Shown: positions 1 to 11,650 of the stretch, one piece after another
Numbering within the stretch: position 1 is the stretch's first letter
Layout of the letters: each line of letters starts with the position of its first letter
DNA from: Escallonia rubra
Taxonomy: Eukaryota; Streptophyta; Magnoliopsida; Escalloniales; Escalloniaceae
NCBI GenBank assembly: GCA_033065855.1
Contig: JAVXUO010001224.1
Location: 1-64,000, forward strand
Length of the DNA: 64,000 nucleotides
Reading direction: 5' to 3'
Made by a program: the position numbers and the translations under genes
The notes under the pieces: generated by a model
The model's input: the letters and a program-made list of their open reading frames with translations, nothing else
The model's database searches: none
What the model was told of the DNA's origin: nothing

Positions 1-196
1 TGAAAGAAAAAACCAAAAGGATGGAATCCCCTTTTCACCCAAAACATTAGACCGTCTTTATTACATGTAGTTAAAAAACGTATTTGATAATTTTTATAGT
101 CGATAAATACAGATGTAATTGAGGAACACAAATATAAATAATTTAGAAGAATAAGTCCTAAATACTTCTGGCCGCCAACTTTTGATACGAACTCCA

Positions 197-1002
197 GCCC
201 TGTTTGCTTCACGGAAAACACTTTTCAGAATATGCTTTCCGGAAAATAGCATTTCCTGAAAACATTTTCAAAAATTTTATTTTTTATTGTTTGAGTGTCT
301 TGCAATGATACAAATATTTATACAGAAAAATGATATATTTTTCACTGATTGGACATTGTTGTGTGTGGGTGAGTGGGAGGGGTGTGTGTGTGGGTAGTGG
401 GTGGGTGTGGGTATACGTGTGGGTGGGTGTGTGGGGGTAGGGGCGTGTGTGTGTTGGTGTATGTGTGTGTGGGTGTGGGGGAGCATTTGTGTGTGGGTGG
501 GTGGGCGGGCGTGGGTGGATTGGTGAAGGTTGGGTGGGTGAGGGGTGCGTGTGTGTCTGTGGGTGTGCATGGGTGGATGGGTGAAGGTTGGGTGGGTGAG
601 GGGTTTGTGAGTGTCGGTGTGTGCGTGTCTGTGGGTGGGTGGGTGGGTGGGTGGGCATGCATGGGTGGGTGAGGGGTGTGTGTGTGTGTAATATGTGCGC
701 GCACGCGCCGATGTGTGCTTCTGTTTGTCGATGTGCGCACACGCGTGTGTTTTTTGGTGCGCGCGCATGTGTGAGTGTGTTTAGTGGCCTGAAAAATGAC
801 TTACATAATTTTAATCGGTAAATGATTTTCTGACATTTTGTTCCTCAAAATAGTGTGATTGGAAATCATTTTCCGTTGAAAAATCTTATGCACGAACCAA
901 ACACCAGAAAACCTTTTCTGGAAAATGATTTCCAAGCACCAAACATCGAAAAATGCAAAAAAACCTTTTCCGGAAAACAATTTCCATGAAACAAACAGGG
1001 CC
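197..1002. mobile_element. Putative non-autonomous TIR element (MITE-like)
   Basis: The left end reads gccctgtttgcttcacgg. The right end, reverse-complemented, reads ggccctgtttgtttcatgg, so the two ends form imperfect terminal inverted repeats. Both continue into related ttttccggaaaa-type blocks. No transposase reading frame is visible; the interior is mostly a GT-rich minisatellite. I could not find a clean target-site duplication, so the outer limits are approximate. It lies just beyond the 3' end of the proteasome gene. The class is uncertain; ends of this type are common in plant hAT-like MITEs. Confidence 0.5.
358..779. repeat. GT/GGGT-rich minisatellite
   Basis: About 420 bp of degenerate gtgtgtgggtgggtg-type repeats with strong strand asymmetry: the plus strand is almost pure G/T, grading into alternating gcgcgc/gtgtgt near 700-760. 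Long open frames on both strands here (His/Thr/Pro-rich or Gly/Val/Trp-rich) are by-products of the repeat, not genes. The alternating purine-pyrimidine part could form Z-DNA and the G-runs could form quadruplexes; both are inference. Confidence 0.85.
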
Positions 1003-1148
1003 GAAAAGTATCCGACAGTACAAGATTCTAACAGACATTCCGAATCACACTCAAGAGTACAAAGTCAATTGTAGACATCCAAGTTGGAGTACCCATCTTT
1101 AATTGGCAAAAGTAAAAACATTTGTTATGGGGGGAACCAATAAAAGAG

Positions 1149-4100
1149 TTATGATTCCCTGGCGGGAGCCTTCTTTGCAGCCTCTGCAGCCGCTTTCTCA
1201 GCTTCAATCTCAGCAACAATGGCATCAATTTCAGCTTCATCAAGTTGCCGGAGACCATGCTCCTTCGTCATCACAGCAACTTCTATGTTCTTTCCCCCAC
1301 TCTCAACAACCTGTAGATTGAGAGAAAGACACTCAGAATTTACGTAGCAGATAATACATAAGAAATGAATTCAACATTATTACGTTTTACACAAGGCAGT
1401 GAAGGGCAGGTGGAGAATGAAACCAACTATTAGATCATGCATTGCAGTAGAAACACACGAGACATCTGATTTGGAGAAAAATGAACTCACCTACACAATC
1501 CATAATTCAAAAGTTTCAAGCACCAAAAAAACCAATGCATAGCATCGTAAATACAACACCTTCCTTTGAAGCCAGGTGTTTAATACTGGTTTCAACTGAG
1601 GGATCTATGAGTAGGCAAATCAATACCTCCCACTTAGTTGGTAGAAGTGCTATCTCATCCAGTGACCCGTGGCAATGAAGATTCCATATAAAAATTGATC
1701 GGAGTTATACTAATGGACGTATTACATATCTTTCTACATATCTAAGAACTTTCTACTGCTGCCCAAACTGCAAATACCTCTATCAAGGCAATGCCTTTGC
1801 ATAAATACAACGTAGTGGTAGCTACTTAAATATAGAACCTTTTGAATGCTGAAGTAGCACATCATCTTTTCCATAAATGTTAGATATTTGAACAGCCATG
1901 GAGCTTGTGTAGCATAGATTTGCACTTCTAATATTCTGGCACTTGATAGTAAATCATTACAAGCAGAGAAAAGAGAGAGCGGGTGGTAGTGTTGTTACGA
2001 ATAAGTGAAGCAGCAGCAACCATGAATTATACCAAAGCGCGTCATATTTTACATAAAGCTTAGATATTCAAACTGCCATGGAGTACATATAGCGTAAATT
2101 TAAACTTCCAGTATTTGTTCTGAGAATTTACAAGTAGATGAAAATCACTATTAATCAGATACTTCGTAAGGCTCTGTTTGGTAACACTTTCAGTTTCAGT
2201 TTTTTTTTTTTGGGAAGAAAATTGATAGAGTTGTGGTTTTTTTTTTTTCACCAGTTTAAAAAAACTAGTGGACGTCTGACAGAGTTTATTTTTTCGAAAA
2301 AGAGAAAAGAGCAAGCGTTTGACATGACCGCTCTTTGGGTTTTTTTTTTTTTTTTAAATATACATTTTCACATGGTAGAACAAATATATTACAAATATGT
2401 CTTCAAATAATTAAACATAATTCTCCAACGAGGAGTTGCCGGATGCATCGACAAACGTGGCAGTGATGGGTCTCGTACAGTTGACACCATCACGGCAACT
2501 CCCTGCCAGCAATACCCGTCGGCATCACCCATCAGCAAAACCGCCGGCAACTCAGTTGGCAACACCCACCACCGCACAAACGACCACCCACAGACACTAC
2601 TCACATCCAAAATATCCAAGAGTTTTTGCCGGCAACAGCTCCGACGACACTAACTTGTCCGCCACCTAGAGCACCACCGCATCAATCAAATATGTCCATC
2701 ACGCCAACCCACCACCGCCGGCCACGAAGGCAATAATTTGCCAATGTAAATCCAGCACAACCACAACAACCTACGGCAACCCACAACAACGTACCGGCAC
2801 AACAATGACCACCGACCGCCACCAAGCCCAACTATACGAGACCCATCTCCAATGGTAGATCGGCAGAGGCCGCCACTTTCGGAAGGTACCGATTCCCAGG
2901 AATTGGGCGGGAGGTTGGGGTCGTCGAGCTTCAGGCGAAGAGTGGTTGGTTGTGTTCATCTTGGACCGAAGAGTGGCCGGTGGAGGCGGTGACAGCTGGC
3001 CTGTGGAGGCGACGGGCTGTGGAGTCAGGCGATGGGCTGTGGAGTCAGCGGTGATGAAAAAGGTGAAGAAGGGTTTTATACCCAAAGCAAAAAAATGCGT
3101 CTGATGTTGCTAGTGAGGCTCGAAGCCTCAACCTCATTAATCCAGCCTCAGCCCCGCGTGAAAAAGAGCAAAAAAAAAGAGCTCTGAGCTCTTTTCGGAA
3201 ATGGGCAAGAGTTTAAAAACTCTTGGGCCCTTTTTGAAAAGAGAACCCAACCAAACACCCCATTTTTTTGGGCTTTTGAGAAATTTAAAAATTGGGCCAA
3301 AAAAGAGCAAAAATAAATGGTGTCAAACGGGGCTTTCGTCTGACAAGTTTTCTTGACCGACAAATTTGACCTTTTCGAGACTTTCTTTTGGTTTCTTCAG
3401 ATGTTATTTGGCGGTGTACATTCTCCTCAACTTTTTTGACCTTTCGGTTTAAGCAAATAATTGGCACCTTTACTGAAGTCATGTGCTGCACGACGCAATT
3501 AGGATCTATAGATTAATGCTCTAGACTATGGGATGTTTTGAACGGCCTGCTTCAGGGCTCTTAGGTAAGAAGCAGATAGCAAGCTCTTCAGCGAATGGTT
3601 CGTCTTTCAAACTGAAGAACCAAACCGTACCCCCTTCTTTTTCCCTTGTCCTCTGTCCTCTACGTACAGGACGGGAGATCTAAATGGTTTAAACATCCTT
3701 CTTGATAAGCAGCCCTACTCTAACATCTTAATGCAAACCTATTATAACAAAAGTAAATATTCTCTGGATAACATCAACTGAACAGGTAAATGAAATGAAG
3801 ACAAAAAATTATAACAGGCCCTTTACAAATTGAACATATTGCAAAAAAATGATTAAATGTGAAGCAATAACATTGATCTTGTTAGAAATACTGGATCTTT
3901 TTGACCAAAGGTCCCCAAGCTTTAGCTGTTGCCCAATCTCTAAAAGTACGAAGTCCTAGGATGTGAAGCTCAACTTCCAAAGTAGAGGGAGACTAACAGC
4001 TATTTACCCCCTGAGTTTTCTTTTTATTTTGACTTAGAGGAAGCACAGAAGATAGGTTCTCTTCTGCAAGTAAATATTATCAGTGAAGCGGGGAGGAGGG

Positions 4101-6539
4101 AGAGTCAGACAGGGTTGAGGATGGGCGAGGAGCAGAAGGTGGATAGAGTTGTTTATGGGGAAGGCGCTGAGGGTCTTTTACTCAAAATTTGATGGCCAGC
4201 AATGCTAAATCGTTATGATGGAAGGTGATCTGAAAATCCTTTTTTTTTTTTTTTTTCCGGGAAGATCCCAAGAATGCTTTGCTAACGGGCAATAATGAGG
4301 AAGAAAATATATCTTAAATTGTCCGAGATGTTTTGCTTGATGGGAACTAGCTATATGATACTGTGCTCTGCGGATAGTTGTGGGTGAGATGGTCTTAATT
4401 TACCAGAGGGAAGGAGTAGGGTTTAGTTCACCTTTATTTGTATTAGTACTATTGTAAGGAAAGAAAAAGGAGAGCCTTTGAGGGGGAGGAGCTGCCAGTA
4501 GTTTTTTTAACAGTTCCTTGCTGTGAATAGGTGTTTGTTGGTCTCGTATATATTCGGTTCACCTTGCTGGCAATTTTCGTTCTCAATAAATTTTCTTATC
4601 AAAAAGGAAAAAAACACGAAACAGAGATACATAATCACTCCAAAACCATGTGCATTTTCTACCAAAGAATTTCATATATGTCAAACTAGTGAACTAGGAG
4701 GCATCTGCTAAATATCGTGGAAGGCTTTCTACAAACATACTAATAAAAAAATTATAGACGCGCGACACAAAAAATTAAAGGAAGTTCTACCACTCAACCT
4801 CACTATATACGAGGACGTAAAGAGTCGTGAAGTACATTTTAGTTCTTGATCTGGCATTTAAGGGAAGGGAAAGTATTAAGAGTTTAATTCTCATAAATGC
4901 CAACTGCATGCTTAGGAGGTACGAAACTAATGAAGAAGTGAGGCGCAATACTTACTTCAAGCAGTGCACGGATAGCGAGCTTTATAGTCTCTTGGCCCGA
5001 AGTTTCCTTATAATTCTTTTCTAGAAACTCTCTCATTGAATTAGAGTTTCTCCCAGTTGCATTAGCTTTCCAAGCAGAAAAAGTCCCTGAAGGATCGGTC
5101 TGATAGAGTGACGGTACATCAGTATATGGGTCAAAACCCACGATCAAAGTCGAAAGGCCAAATGGCCTGACACCACCACTTTGTGTGTACTTCTGCTGAA
5201 GGCCCGCAATGTAACGCGTAATATACTCCACGGTCACAGGATCCTCAACAGTTAGCCTATGACTCTGGCATTCAATGCGTGCCTTGTTGATCAGGACTCT
5301 TGCATCTGCTTTGAGCCCAGCGCAAGCCAATGCAATGTGATCATCCAGATTTACAATCTTCCTAACAGATCTGCAGAGGAGGCAAAAAAAATTGGAGGAC
5401 AATAATCAATAACAAGAAAGGTAACAGGCAAGGAAGTACATCCCATGGAAAGGAGCTGCAACAACTAAGATGAAAAAACTTTGTGTGCATACAACGTACA
5501 TCAGATGAGATAAGGTCTAGTTACTCTACAATAACCAGGCTTGAAAGATAGGCCTACTTCAGTTAGGGACATTTGACCCTTACAGTGCACCCCATAGGAC
5601 TAGCATGATTCTTGGCATTCTTTATAGCATTAAAATGAAGCCATCAATTTTGTGCAACGACTTCATGTATAAATTGTTTAGGTAAAGTTCAATTTCACAC
5701 GCAACATTCATAAATAAAAGTTGCATTTTCTCATAACCAGAGTTACATCAGTAGAAGACATTACGAGGATGTGGTCTGAAATGGTTCACGTGTGTGTCCT
5801 TCAGGAAGAATTGTTGCATGATAATGATACCAAGAAATGACAGTGGACTAGAACAGTAACACTAGGAAAACAAAACATCAATAACCAGATATGACACCCT
5901 TTGTCAATTCTGAATAATCACTAATGTCAAGTGGGCAGGAGATACAAGCCATCATTTCTCAATGCGCACTAATTTATTTACATTCCTTACACAAGCTTGC
6001 CCATTTCAAATGGAGTTTTGTATCTCTAAAACCAATAATCACATGTAGTTTAGTGAACGCAAATCACCCAGTTTTTTGCAGAAATACCTAATCACCTTCA
6101 CTCGCTTTGGTACCTAAATCTTGGCTGGAGCTATAAGAGCATTCGACTAATAAATCAGTATGCTAACCAAAAAGCAGTTGATCTCTCACAGAAACGATCC
6201 AACAAACAAATACGAATATTATGCATCTGAGGAACTAAATCGATTGCTTGTCCACAAGTCAAAAGACAAATCCCAAACATACACAAAACCCAAACCCTAG
6301 GTCTGATCTTCAATACCACTACCGTCACTAAACAAATAGGCATATAAAAGGAGAGGGAGAGATGACCTGGAGTCCTGAAGCTTGACGGTGGACTTCTTCT
6401 CGACGCCGAGGACGATGGTGTCGGTGCCCCTCACTCCCACGGCGGCGTTGCCCTTCCGCACGGCTTCGAGCGCGTACTCCACCTGGAAGAGGTGGCCGTC
6501 AGGCGAGAACACAGTTATCGCTCTGTCGTACCTTGCCAT
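1149..6539 (-). CDS. PAD1: 20S proteasome subunit alpha type-7 (PAD1-type)
   Basis: Encodes a structural alpha-ring subunit of the 20S proteasome, which acts in cytosol and nucleus in ubiquitin-dependent protein breakdown. Exons (minus strand): 6539-6367, 5370-4956, 1310-1149; lengths 173+415+162 = 750 nt, giving 249 aa, the usual size. All junctions are GT-AG and keep frame. The N-terminus [19 protein letters not shown] is the alpha-subunit signature, followed by [19 protein letters not shown]. The core contains [19 protein letters not shown] and [19 protein letters not shown]. The C-terminus is the Glu/Lys/Ala-rich tail typical of plant alpha-7, ending APARES. Alpha subunits have no catalytic Thr and none is expected. 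The second intron is 3.6 kb and contains a putative TIR element. The ATG at 6539 matches the family start exactly. Identification is secure; paralogue (PAD1 versus PAD2) is not resolved. Confidence 0.95.
2170..3333. mobile_element. Putative non-autonomous TIR element in intron 2 of the proteasome gene
   Basis: The left end, ggctctgtttggtaacac, pairs with the reverse complement of the right end, gccccgtttgacaccatt. The flanks cttcgtaa and tttcgtct could be a decayed 8-bp target duplication (five of eight match), which would suggest hAT. The interior has T-runs, CAC/CCG-rich simple sequence and 'aaagagc' repeats near both ends, but no transposase. Ends and class are tentative. Confidence 0.4.
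3334..4955. other. Remainder of proteasome-gene intron 2, no gene seen
   Basis: AT-rich intronic sequence with a poly-T run near 4240. I see no conserved coding stretch, tRNA or clear transposon end in it. Confidence 0.5.
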
Positions 6540-7073
6540 CGATTAGCTTCTCCGGACTAGTGGTGTTTTGCCCTAGTTTTGATCTTGGTGTGAGAGAGAG
6601 CAAGCAAAAATGGTGTGTGCGCGCCGTTCCGGTGGTAAAAGACTAAAAAGACGATCTCGGCTTAGAGGACAAGGCACCAAAACAAACTTTTACTAGCTCT
6701 TTGACTCTTGGACGATCATGTGCGGGCTGGTTTATGGCGATCTTCTGCATCCGCCGTTGAGATTAAGCCACGTATCAGGGCAATGTAATGACAATCAATT
6801 AACCCTTTTTTGGACTTTTTTGGCAGTCGCAATATGTTACAAAGAAGGTCGATTAGGATGTCGGAATAAAATATCTACAGCTTGTACTCGTTTTCACTAA
6901 TTTCACTATGACAAGATGTTTGACTTGGAAGAGAGACACACACAAAAAAGGATATGCAAGAAGGATGATTCTTGTCATACTAGAATTCAAAATTTAGTAA
7001 TTTCTTTTATAATGGTAGTTAAAGGATAGCAAACTATAGTTATTAAAAATATATATATATATAGAGAGGTTTC
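6540..7073. promoter_or_regulatory. Upstream region of the proteasome gene
   Basis: About 530 bp between the proteasome ATG and the non-LTR retroposon. It should hold the promoter and 5'UTR. No convincing TATA box is visible. A telo-box-like aaaccctag occurs at about 6291-6299 inside intron 1, just downstream of the first exon, a position seen in other plant proteasome genes. The promoter assignment rests on position only. Confidence 0.35.
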
Positions 7074-7089
7074 AAAATGAAAAACAGTT

Positions 7090-8409
7090 CTGTTTTTTTT
7101 TTTTCTCTCTACCTTTTTCCCTCTAGATACTCTAACTTCTCTCTAAACCAACCCTTCCACAAAAGCCACTGTGGCCGCCCCACCATGCGTTGGCATGCAT
7201 GGTGCGGCGTCTGAAATCCGGCCTATTCTATCTACTTTTCGTTTCTCGTTCACGTGTCCAGTGTCTCAAAGGATCGTCAACTATAGTGGCCGACGGCTGA
7301 TTGAGGGTGGACGACGGTGGACGAAAGGGGTATGCTGGCAGACACACCATTCCCCCCCCCCCCCCCACGATTGGGGATGACGATGCCTTGTTCTAGTCCG
7401 CAGCGTCGATATCATCATATCCATGTAGATTTCCAAGCTTTTCTTGATCTACTGAATCTGAAAGATATACATCGTTGGGATGGCCTATGGTTGCTTAGTT
7501 TAAATGCTTGATTGATAAGGTCTTCTTTGCTAGGGTTCGATCTATCTTCGCCGGTAGTCGCCAGAAATTCACTTGTTATAGCAGCTCTAATATGTGTTAG
7601 AGACTATCTGCAAAAGGGGCCCTGTTATGGCGGCAGCCAGATTTGCCGGCAACAGTGAAGGCACTATAGCTAGTTATCGAGTAGTCCGTAGGTTACTGGG
7701 TACTGTGTCTAAGGTTTGGTATGTGTTCAACGTGATGTTGGGTGGGGGGGGGGGATAGGGTGTCGGGGGGCTTGGGGTTTGGCATGTGTGTATGTTGGGG
7801 TGAGGTGGGGTAAGGGGAGGGGGGTTGGGGTGAGGTGGGGTGGGGTAAGGGGAGGGGAGTTAGGGCCTGAGGAAAGGGCATGGGTATTAGGGGTAATCTG
7901 TTCTAGGTTTTGTGTGTGTGTGTGTGTGTGTTAGGGTATATAGTTTGGTTTAGCCCTGTTGGTGAGTGTTGGTTTGCTGCCCGGTTTTATAGTTGTCGTG
8001 TTTTTGGTAGGAAATGCCGGTGGAATATTGTGAACCATGCAAGGTTGAGTGCCTCTTGTCTTTGCACTGTGATTAATTGTTGATTATAACTTTGACTATT
8101 TGTACAGTTCCGGTTGATTTCCTCATTGTAATTGTTTCATTTTTAGATTCACGTGTTTTGTATTTGTTTTACTACTTACTAGGAGTTTATGTAAATTTTA
8201 GGCCTCCGCTTATTACATAAAGTTAGGCTGAAGTGTACGATAGTTTAGCCTAATTGTAATTTGTATCGGGTCTATAGGTTAACTGTTAATCTGTGGTGTT
8301 AATTAATGGTAGCAATTGATGTTACCTATTATGTCTGTAAAATAGATGATCTAGTCGGAACGACTTGTAAATTTTTTTATATATGAAACATTTCTCCCCT
8401 TAACCAAAA
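7090..8409 (+). mobile_element. Non-LTR retroposon (LINE-derived or SINE-like), poly(A)-ended
   Basis: The 1.3-kb segment is flanked by a 16-bp direct repeat with one mismatch: aaaatgaaaaacagtt at 7074-7089 and aaaatgaaaaatagtt at 8410-8425. The right copy follows directly on an A-run at 8406-8409, the layout expected of target-primed reverse transcription. The left end starts with pyrimidine-rich ctgtttttttttt and ctctctacc, as in a LINE 5' leader. No endonuclease or reverse transcriptase is encoded. The interior has a G-rich tandem block (7740-7860) and a short GT run (7910-7930). It looks like a LINE with its coding part lost, or a parasite of LINE machinery. Confidence 0.6.
7738..7931. 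repeat. GGGGT-rich simple repeat inside the retroposon
   Basis: Degenerate gggtgaggtggggt units followed by a (GT)n run. The open frames on either strand here are artefacts of the repeat. Confidence 0.7.
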
Positions 8410-8425
8410 AAAATGAAAAATAGTT

Positions 8426-8928
8426 AAACCAGAGCTCTAAAAGTCAACACGAGAGAGAGAGAGAGAGAGATGGTCTAAGAAAATGTAGCAGAAGAAGCAA
8501 AAAATAGAAAATTTGAAGCAAAAGAAAAGGTTTTCTGAAAATTAATTGAAAGAGAGACAAATGTAGAAGAGTTATTTCATTCAGCCGCTTATGGTTAGGC
8601 ATATAGTATACTAAAACGATGTTGGGCCAAGCAATTCTGGCTGAGGGGCTATAAGGCAGTATCAAAATACTATGGGGTCACGTAATTTTGGTCCAAGGCC
8701 TGTGAATATTGGTAAATTATGATTAAGTCGCGGTTGTCATAAGATAATCAACGACACTCAGTTGGTCAAGAAAAGATGGTGTAACCACAGAGAAGTCTTC
8801 ACCTCCAAAGTGCTTAGAAAGGTATGAACAAAACTCAAAGAAGGAGAGTTTTAATTAAATTTCTTGCAACCATGATAAAAGAACTCCAAGAGAAAAATGT
8901 TCAAATGAATTGACAGAAATGGACTTGG
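8426..8928. other. Non-coding stretch between retroposon and decayed retroelement
   Basis: Contains a short (GA)n run at about 8450-8470 and AT-rich sequence. I see no gene. Confidence 0.5.
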
Positions 8929-10020
8929 GTGAGAGAAGTAGATCAAAAGAAGATAAGTAAACAATATCTGATGGCTCAAGAAACAAAACTGAAGTTAAAA
9001 GTGACTGTGGGACCTTTAGATACCCAAAAAGCGGAAGCTATTGTAGTTAAAAATAACCAGAAATTAGAAGCGAAGAGAAGGTTGTTCTTTGGTGAACATG
9101 AGGCTGTAATTTATTGTAACATGGCATTTATGTCGTCGATGATTTTTTAGGTAAGAAAAGGGCAGACTTCACAAGTCAACATAGATGTGGAAGAGAATGA
9201 AGCCTGAACTTCTAGTAGTTTGCTTTGGTTAAGAAAGATAGTGTCCTCGAAATAGAAAACAAATTAGGAGTTACGAGTAAGGGTGAGCAACTGTTAAAAT
9301 TGTAGTTGTATTGAGTCAACTGATTGCAAAAACAAATGAATGGTTTGCGCGTTCCTTTAATGGAACTTACAAAATATGGTATGCTGATATATGTGAAAAA
9401 CGTACTGAATACTAACATTGTTATCATTGAAGGGCGATTATGTTACAAATCTTTTAGATTTTGGACTAACTTGGTTATGAGAGTCAGTATTGATCAAGGC
9501 AACATAGTGATTCTAACAAAACTAGACTCCAAATAAACTAAGAACTTATAATTTTTCTTTACCAAGATATTACTGGATAGTCAACTTGTGGCCAGATTGT
9601 TGGTGGATAGTGGTGCAACAGTCAATCGTACCAACGAGAATGTTAAAAACTTATGCAAATATGAAAGAGACCTGATTGCTTCTGAGGCAATCGATTGTAG
9701 TTTTGCCAGGGCAATTACTAAACTGAGAGGATTGTTATGAATTGCATTGATTGTAGGAAAGATTACAAATATGTCACTTTTTTTTATTGGTTCCTCTTCA
9801 AATTGCAATGCTTTGTTAGCCAGGGATTTGATTCATGTTAATGGTTGTGTGTCTTCTTCTCTTCATCAACTATTGATTTTCCGAAGGGAAGAATTCGAGA
9901 GGGAGTAGTAAAGTAGTAGAGTTAATATGGGCTGATAATAAGCTTTTTGTAACTGACTCCAATTGTGTAGAGGCAGTTTTATCAACAGGGTGTAGAGCCC
10001 TTAAAAAGTTGTAAAGGGTT
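8929..10020 (+). pseudogene. Decayed Ty3/Gypsy-type retrotransposon, protease region
   Basis: Reading the plus strand with frame changes gives the retropepsin motif LLVDSGATVN near 9600 (active-site DSG). It is followed by stretches resembling 'SEAIDCSFA..AIT', 'SSNCNALLARDLIHVNGC' and 'SSSLHQLLIF', the order found at the protease end of plant Ty3/Gypsy Gag-Pol. Stops and frameshifts are frequent, so it cannot make a working protein. A gag-like stretch at 8929-9150 may belong to it. No LTRs were found. The first Pack-MULE inserted some 350 bp downstream, possibly within the same old element. Confidence 0.55.
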
Positions 10021-10365
10021 AAATTGTGATGTGTGATCAGAATAGTGATTGGCTTAACAATACAGCAGGATAGGATCAAATTGGCACCCTACTAGTTGAC
10101 CAGCCTTTCCAGATCAAGCTGGGTTCTGGAGCAATAACTTTCCTCCCTCATGTTCGATGGGATATCCTGGTAAAGTAAGTGCATTCCCATATCTGAAGGA
10201 ATGGTCTAGAAGGTGAGCACTTATGGATTTAGGCTTTTCTTTACAGGGCTCAAGATATTCTTGTCCATGTAGCCATATGATCGCTTAGTTGGGTTAAACT
10301 CCAACGAGGGTTATGAGAAAAGTGTACACCATCCCTTCATCACCTTTTGGGGGTAATTGTTTCTT

Positions 10366-11641
10366 GGGTCAAATACACGTAGGTACCCTAGAACTACCAC
10401 AAAATCTCAATTAAGGGTCCCAAAGTTTAATTTTTACACATAAGGGCCTGTAACTCCAAATTTGCAATAAATAAGGACTTCCGTCCACTTTCTTAACGAT
10501 TGAGGCTTTTCCGTCAGGGGCATTTTTGGGTTTCCATATTTGGGTGTTTTTTCTCTTTTCTTTTTTAATTTTTCACATCTTCTTCCTTAAGAAGAAGAAA
10601 CCATCGGCGGCAGCAACAGCCACCCATTCTCAACCTCCCCCTCCACCCCCACCAACGAGACCCTCTTATTTCCTTCCTTCCCCTCCCCACCACCACCACC
10701 ACCGGCCTCCCCTTCCTCCGCATCCTTCTCGGCCAACATTTCATCCATCTCCCTCCCCCAGTCCCCCAAACCCAAACCCATCTTCTCCAAACTCATCGCA
10801 ACTGCCGTCGCGGCCGTACTCGCCGCCATCAGCGTCGTCTCCATCATCATCTTCCTCTACATCCGCAAACGAAGAAAGGAACAGACTTTCAGCGACTAGA
10901 AAACCCACAGATCCAACACCAGCAGTAGAATCTTCAGCAATGGAGCTGCCATTGCCAACGTAGCACCAAAGCCACCACGAAGGCCCTCTCAGGCTAGCTC
11001 CGAATTCCTCTACCTTGGCACTCTCGTCAACTCCCACAGTGGCATCGGCGGTAATAGCCAACCACACAATGGTGGTTACGACAGTGAAAGTGATGCACGT
11101 TCAAGCAAAATGGAATCGCCGGAGCTCCACCCGCTGCCGCTGCTCATTGATCAGAGTTTTCGGCAGAATTATACGAATGTCGATGTGGGTCGCACCAGCA
11201 ATGACGACGATGAAGAGTTTTACTCTCCTAGAGGGTCTTCATACGGCCCTGAGAGCTCGATTGGCACCGGATCGGCGTCAAGGCGGATGTTCGTCGCCGT
11301 GGCGGTGGAGAATCTGTCCAGTTCGTCGTCGTATTCGTCTTCCAGTTCGAATTCGCCGGTCCGGTCTGTTTCATTGAGTATTTCCCTCTGTTTCTGTGGA
11401 TCTTTGGGCTGGATGAGGATGAGAGAGGTGAAATTTTGATGAAGAAGAAGAAGAGAAAAACACCCAAATATGGAAACTCAAAAATGCCTCTGACAGAAAA
11501 GCCTCAATCGTTAAGAAAGTGGACGGAAGTCTTTATTTATTGCAAATTTGGAGTTACAGGCCCTTATGTGTAGAAATTAAATTTTGGGACCCTTAATTGA
11601 GACTTTGTGGTAGTTTCAGGGTACCTACGTGTATTTGACCC
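10366..11641 (+). mobile_element. Pack-MULE 1 (Mutator-like, captured formin fragment)
   Basis: A 1276-bp element with terminal inverted repeats of about 190 bp. The left end starts gggtcaaatacacgtaggta and the right end is its reverse complement, continuing through blocks for 'aattaagggtccc' and 'gtggacggaag'. It is flanked by a perfect 9-bp direct repeat, ttgtttctt, at 10357-10365 and 11642-11650. Long TIRs with 9-bp target duplications are the mark of Mutator-like elements. No transposase is encoded; the interior is a captured host gene fragment, so this is a non-autonomous Pack-MULE. The high TIR similarity suggests a fairly recent insertion. Confidence 0.9.
10591..11385 (+). pseudogene. 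Captured fragment of a type I plant formin
   Basis: One frame stays open over nearly 800 bp apart from a single TAG at 10897-10899. In order it reads: a Pro/Ser-rich stretch (FPSFPSPPPPPPASPSS), the pre-membrane motif FSANISSISLPQS, a hydrophobic transmembrane segment (LIATAVAAVLAAISVVSIII) followed by basic KRRK, then FLYLGTLVNSHSG, ESPELHPLPLL, EEFYSPRGSSYGPESSIGT and a Ser-rich run ending PVRSVSLSIS. This is the order found in type I (membrane-anchored) plant formins between the extracellular domain and FH1. The signal peptide, FH1 and actin-nucleating FH2 domains are absent, so it cannot nucleate actin. The parent gene is not in this window. Confidence 0.8.
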
Positions 11642-11650
11642 TTGTTTCTT

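Noticed and set aside
277..821. His/Thr/Pro-rich and Gly/Val/Trp-rich frames
   Set aside because: Artefacts of the GT-rich repeat.
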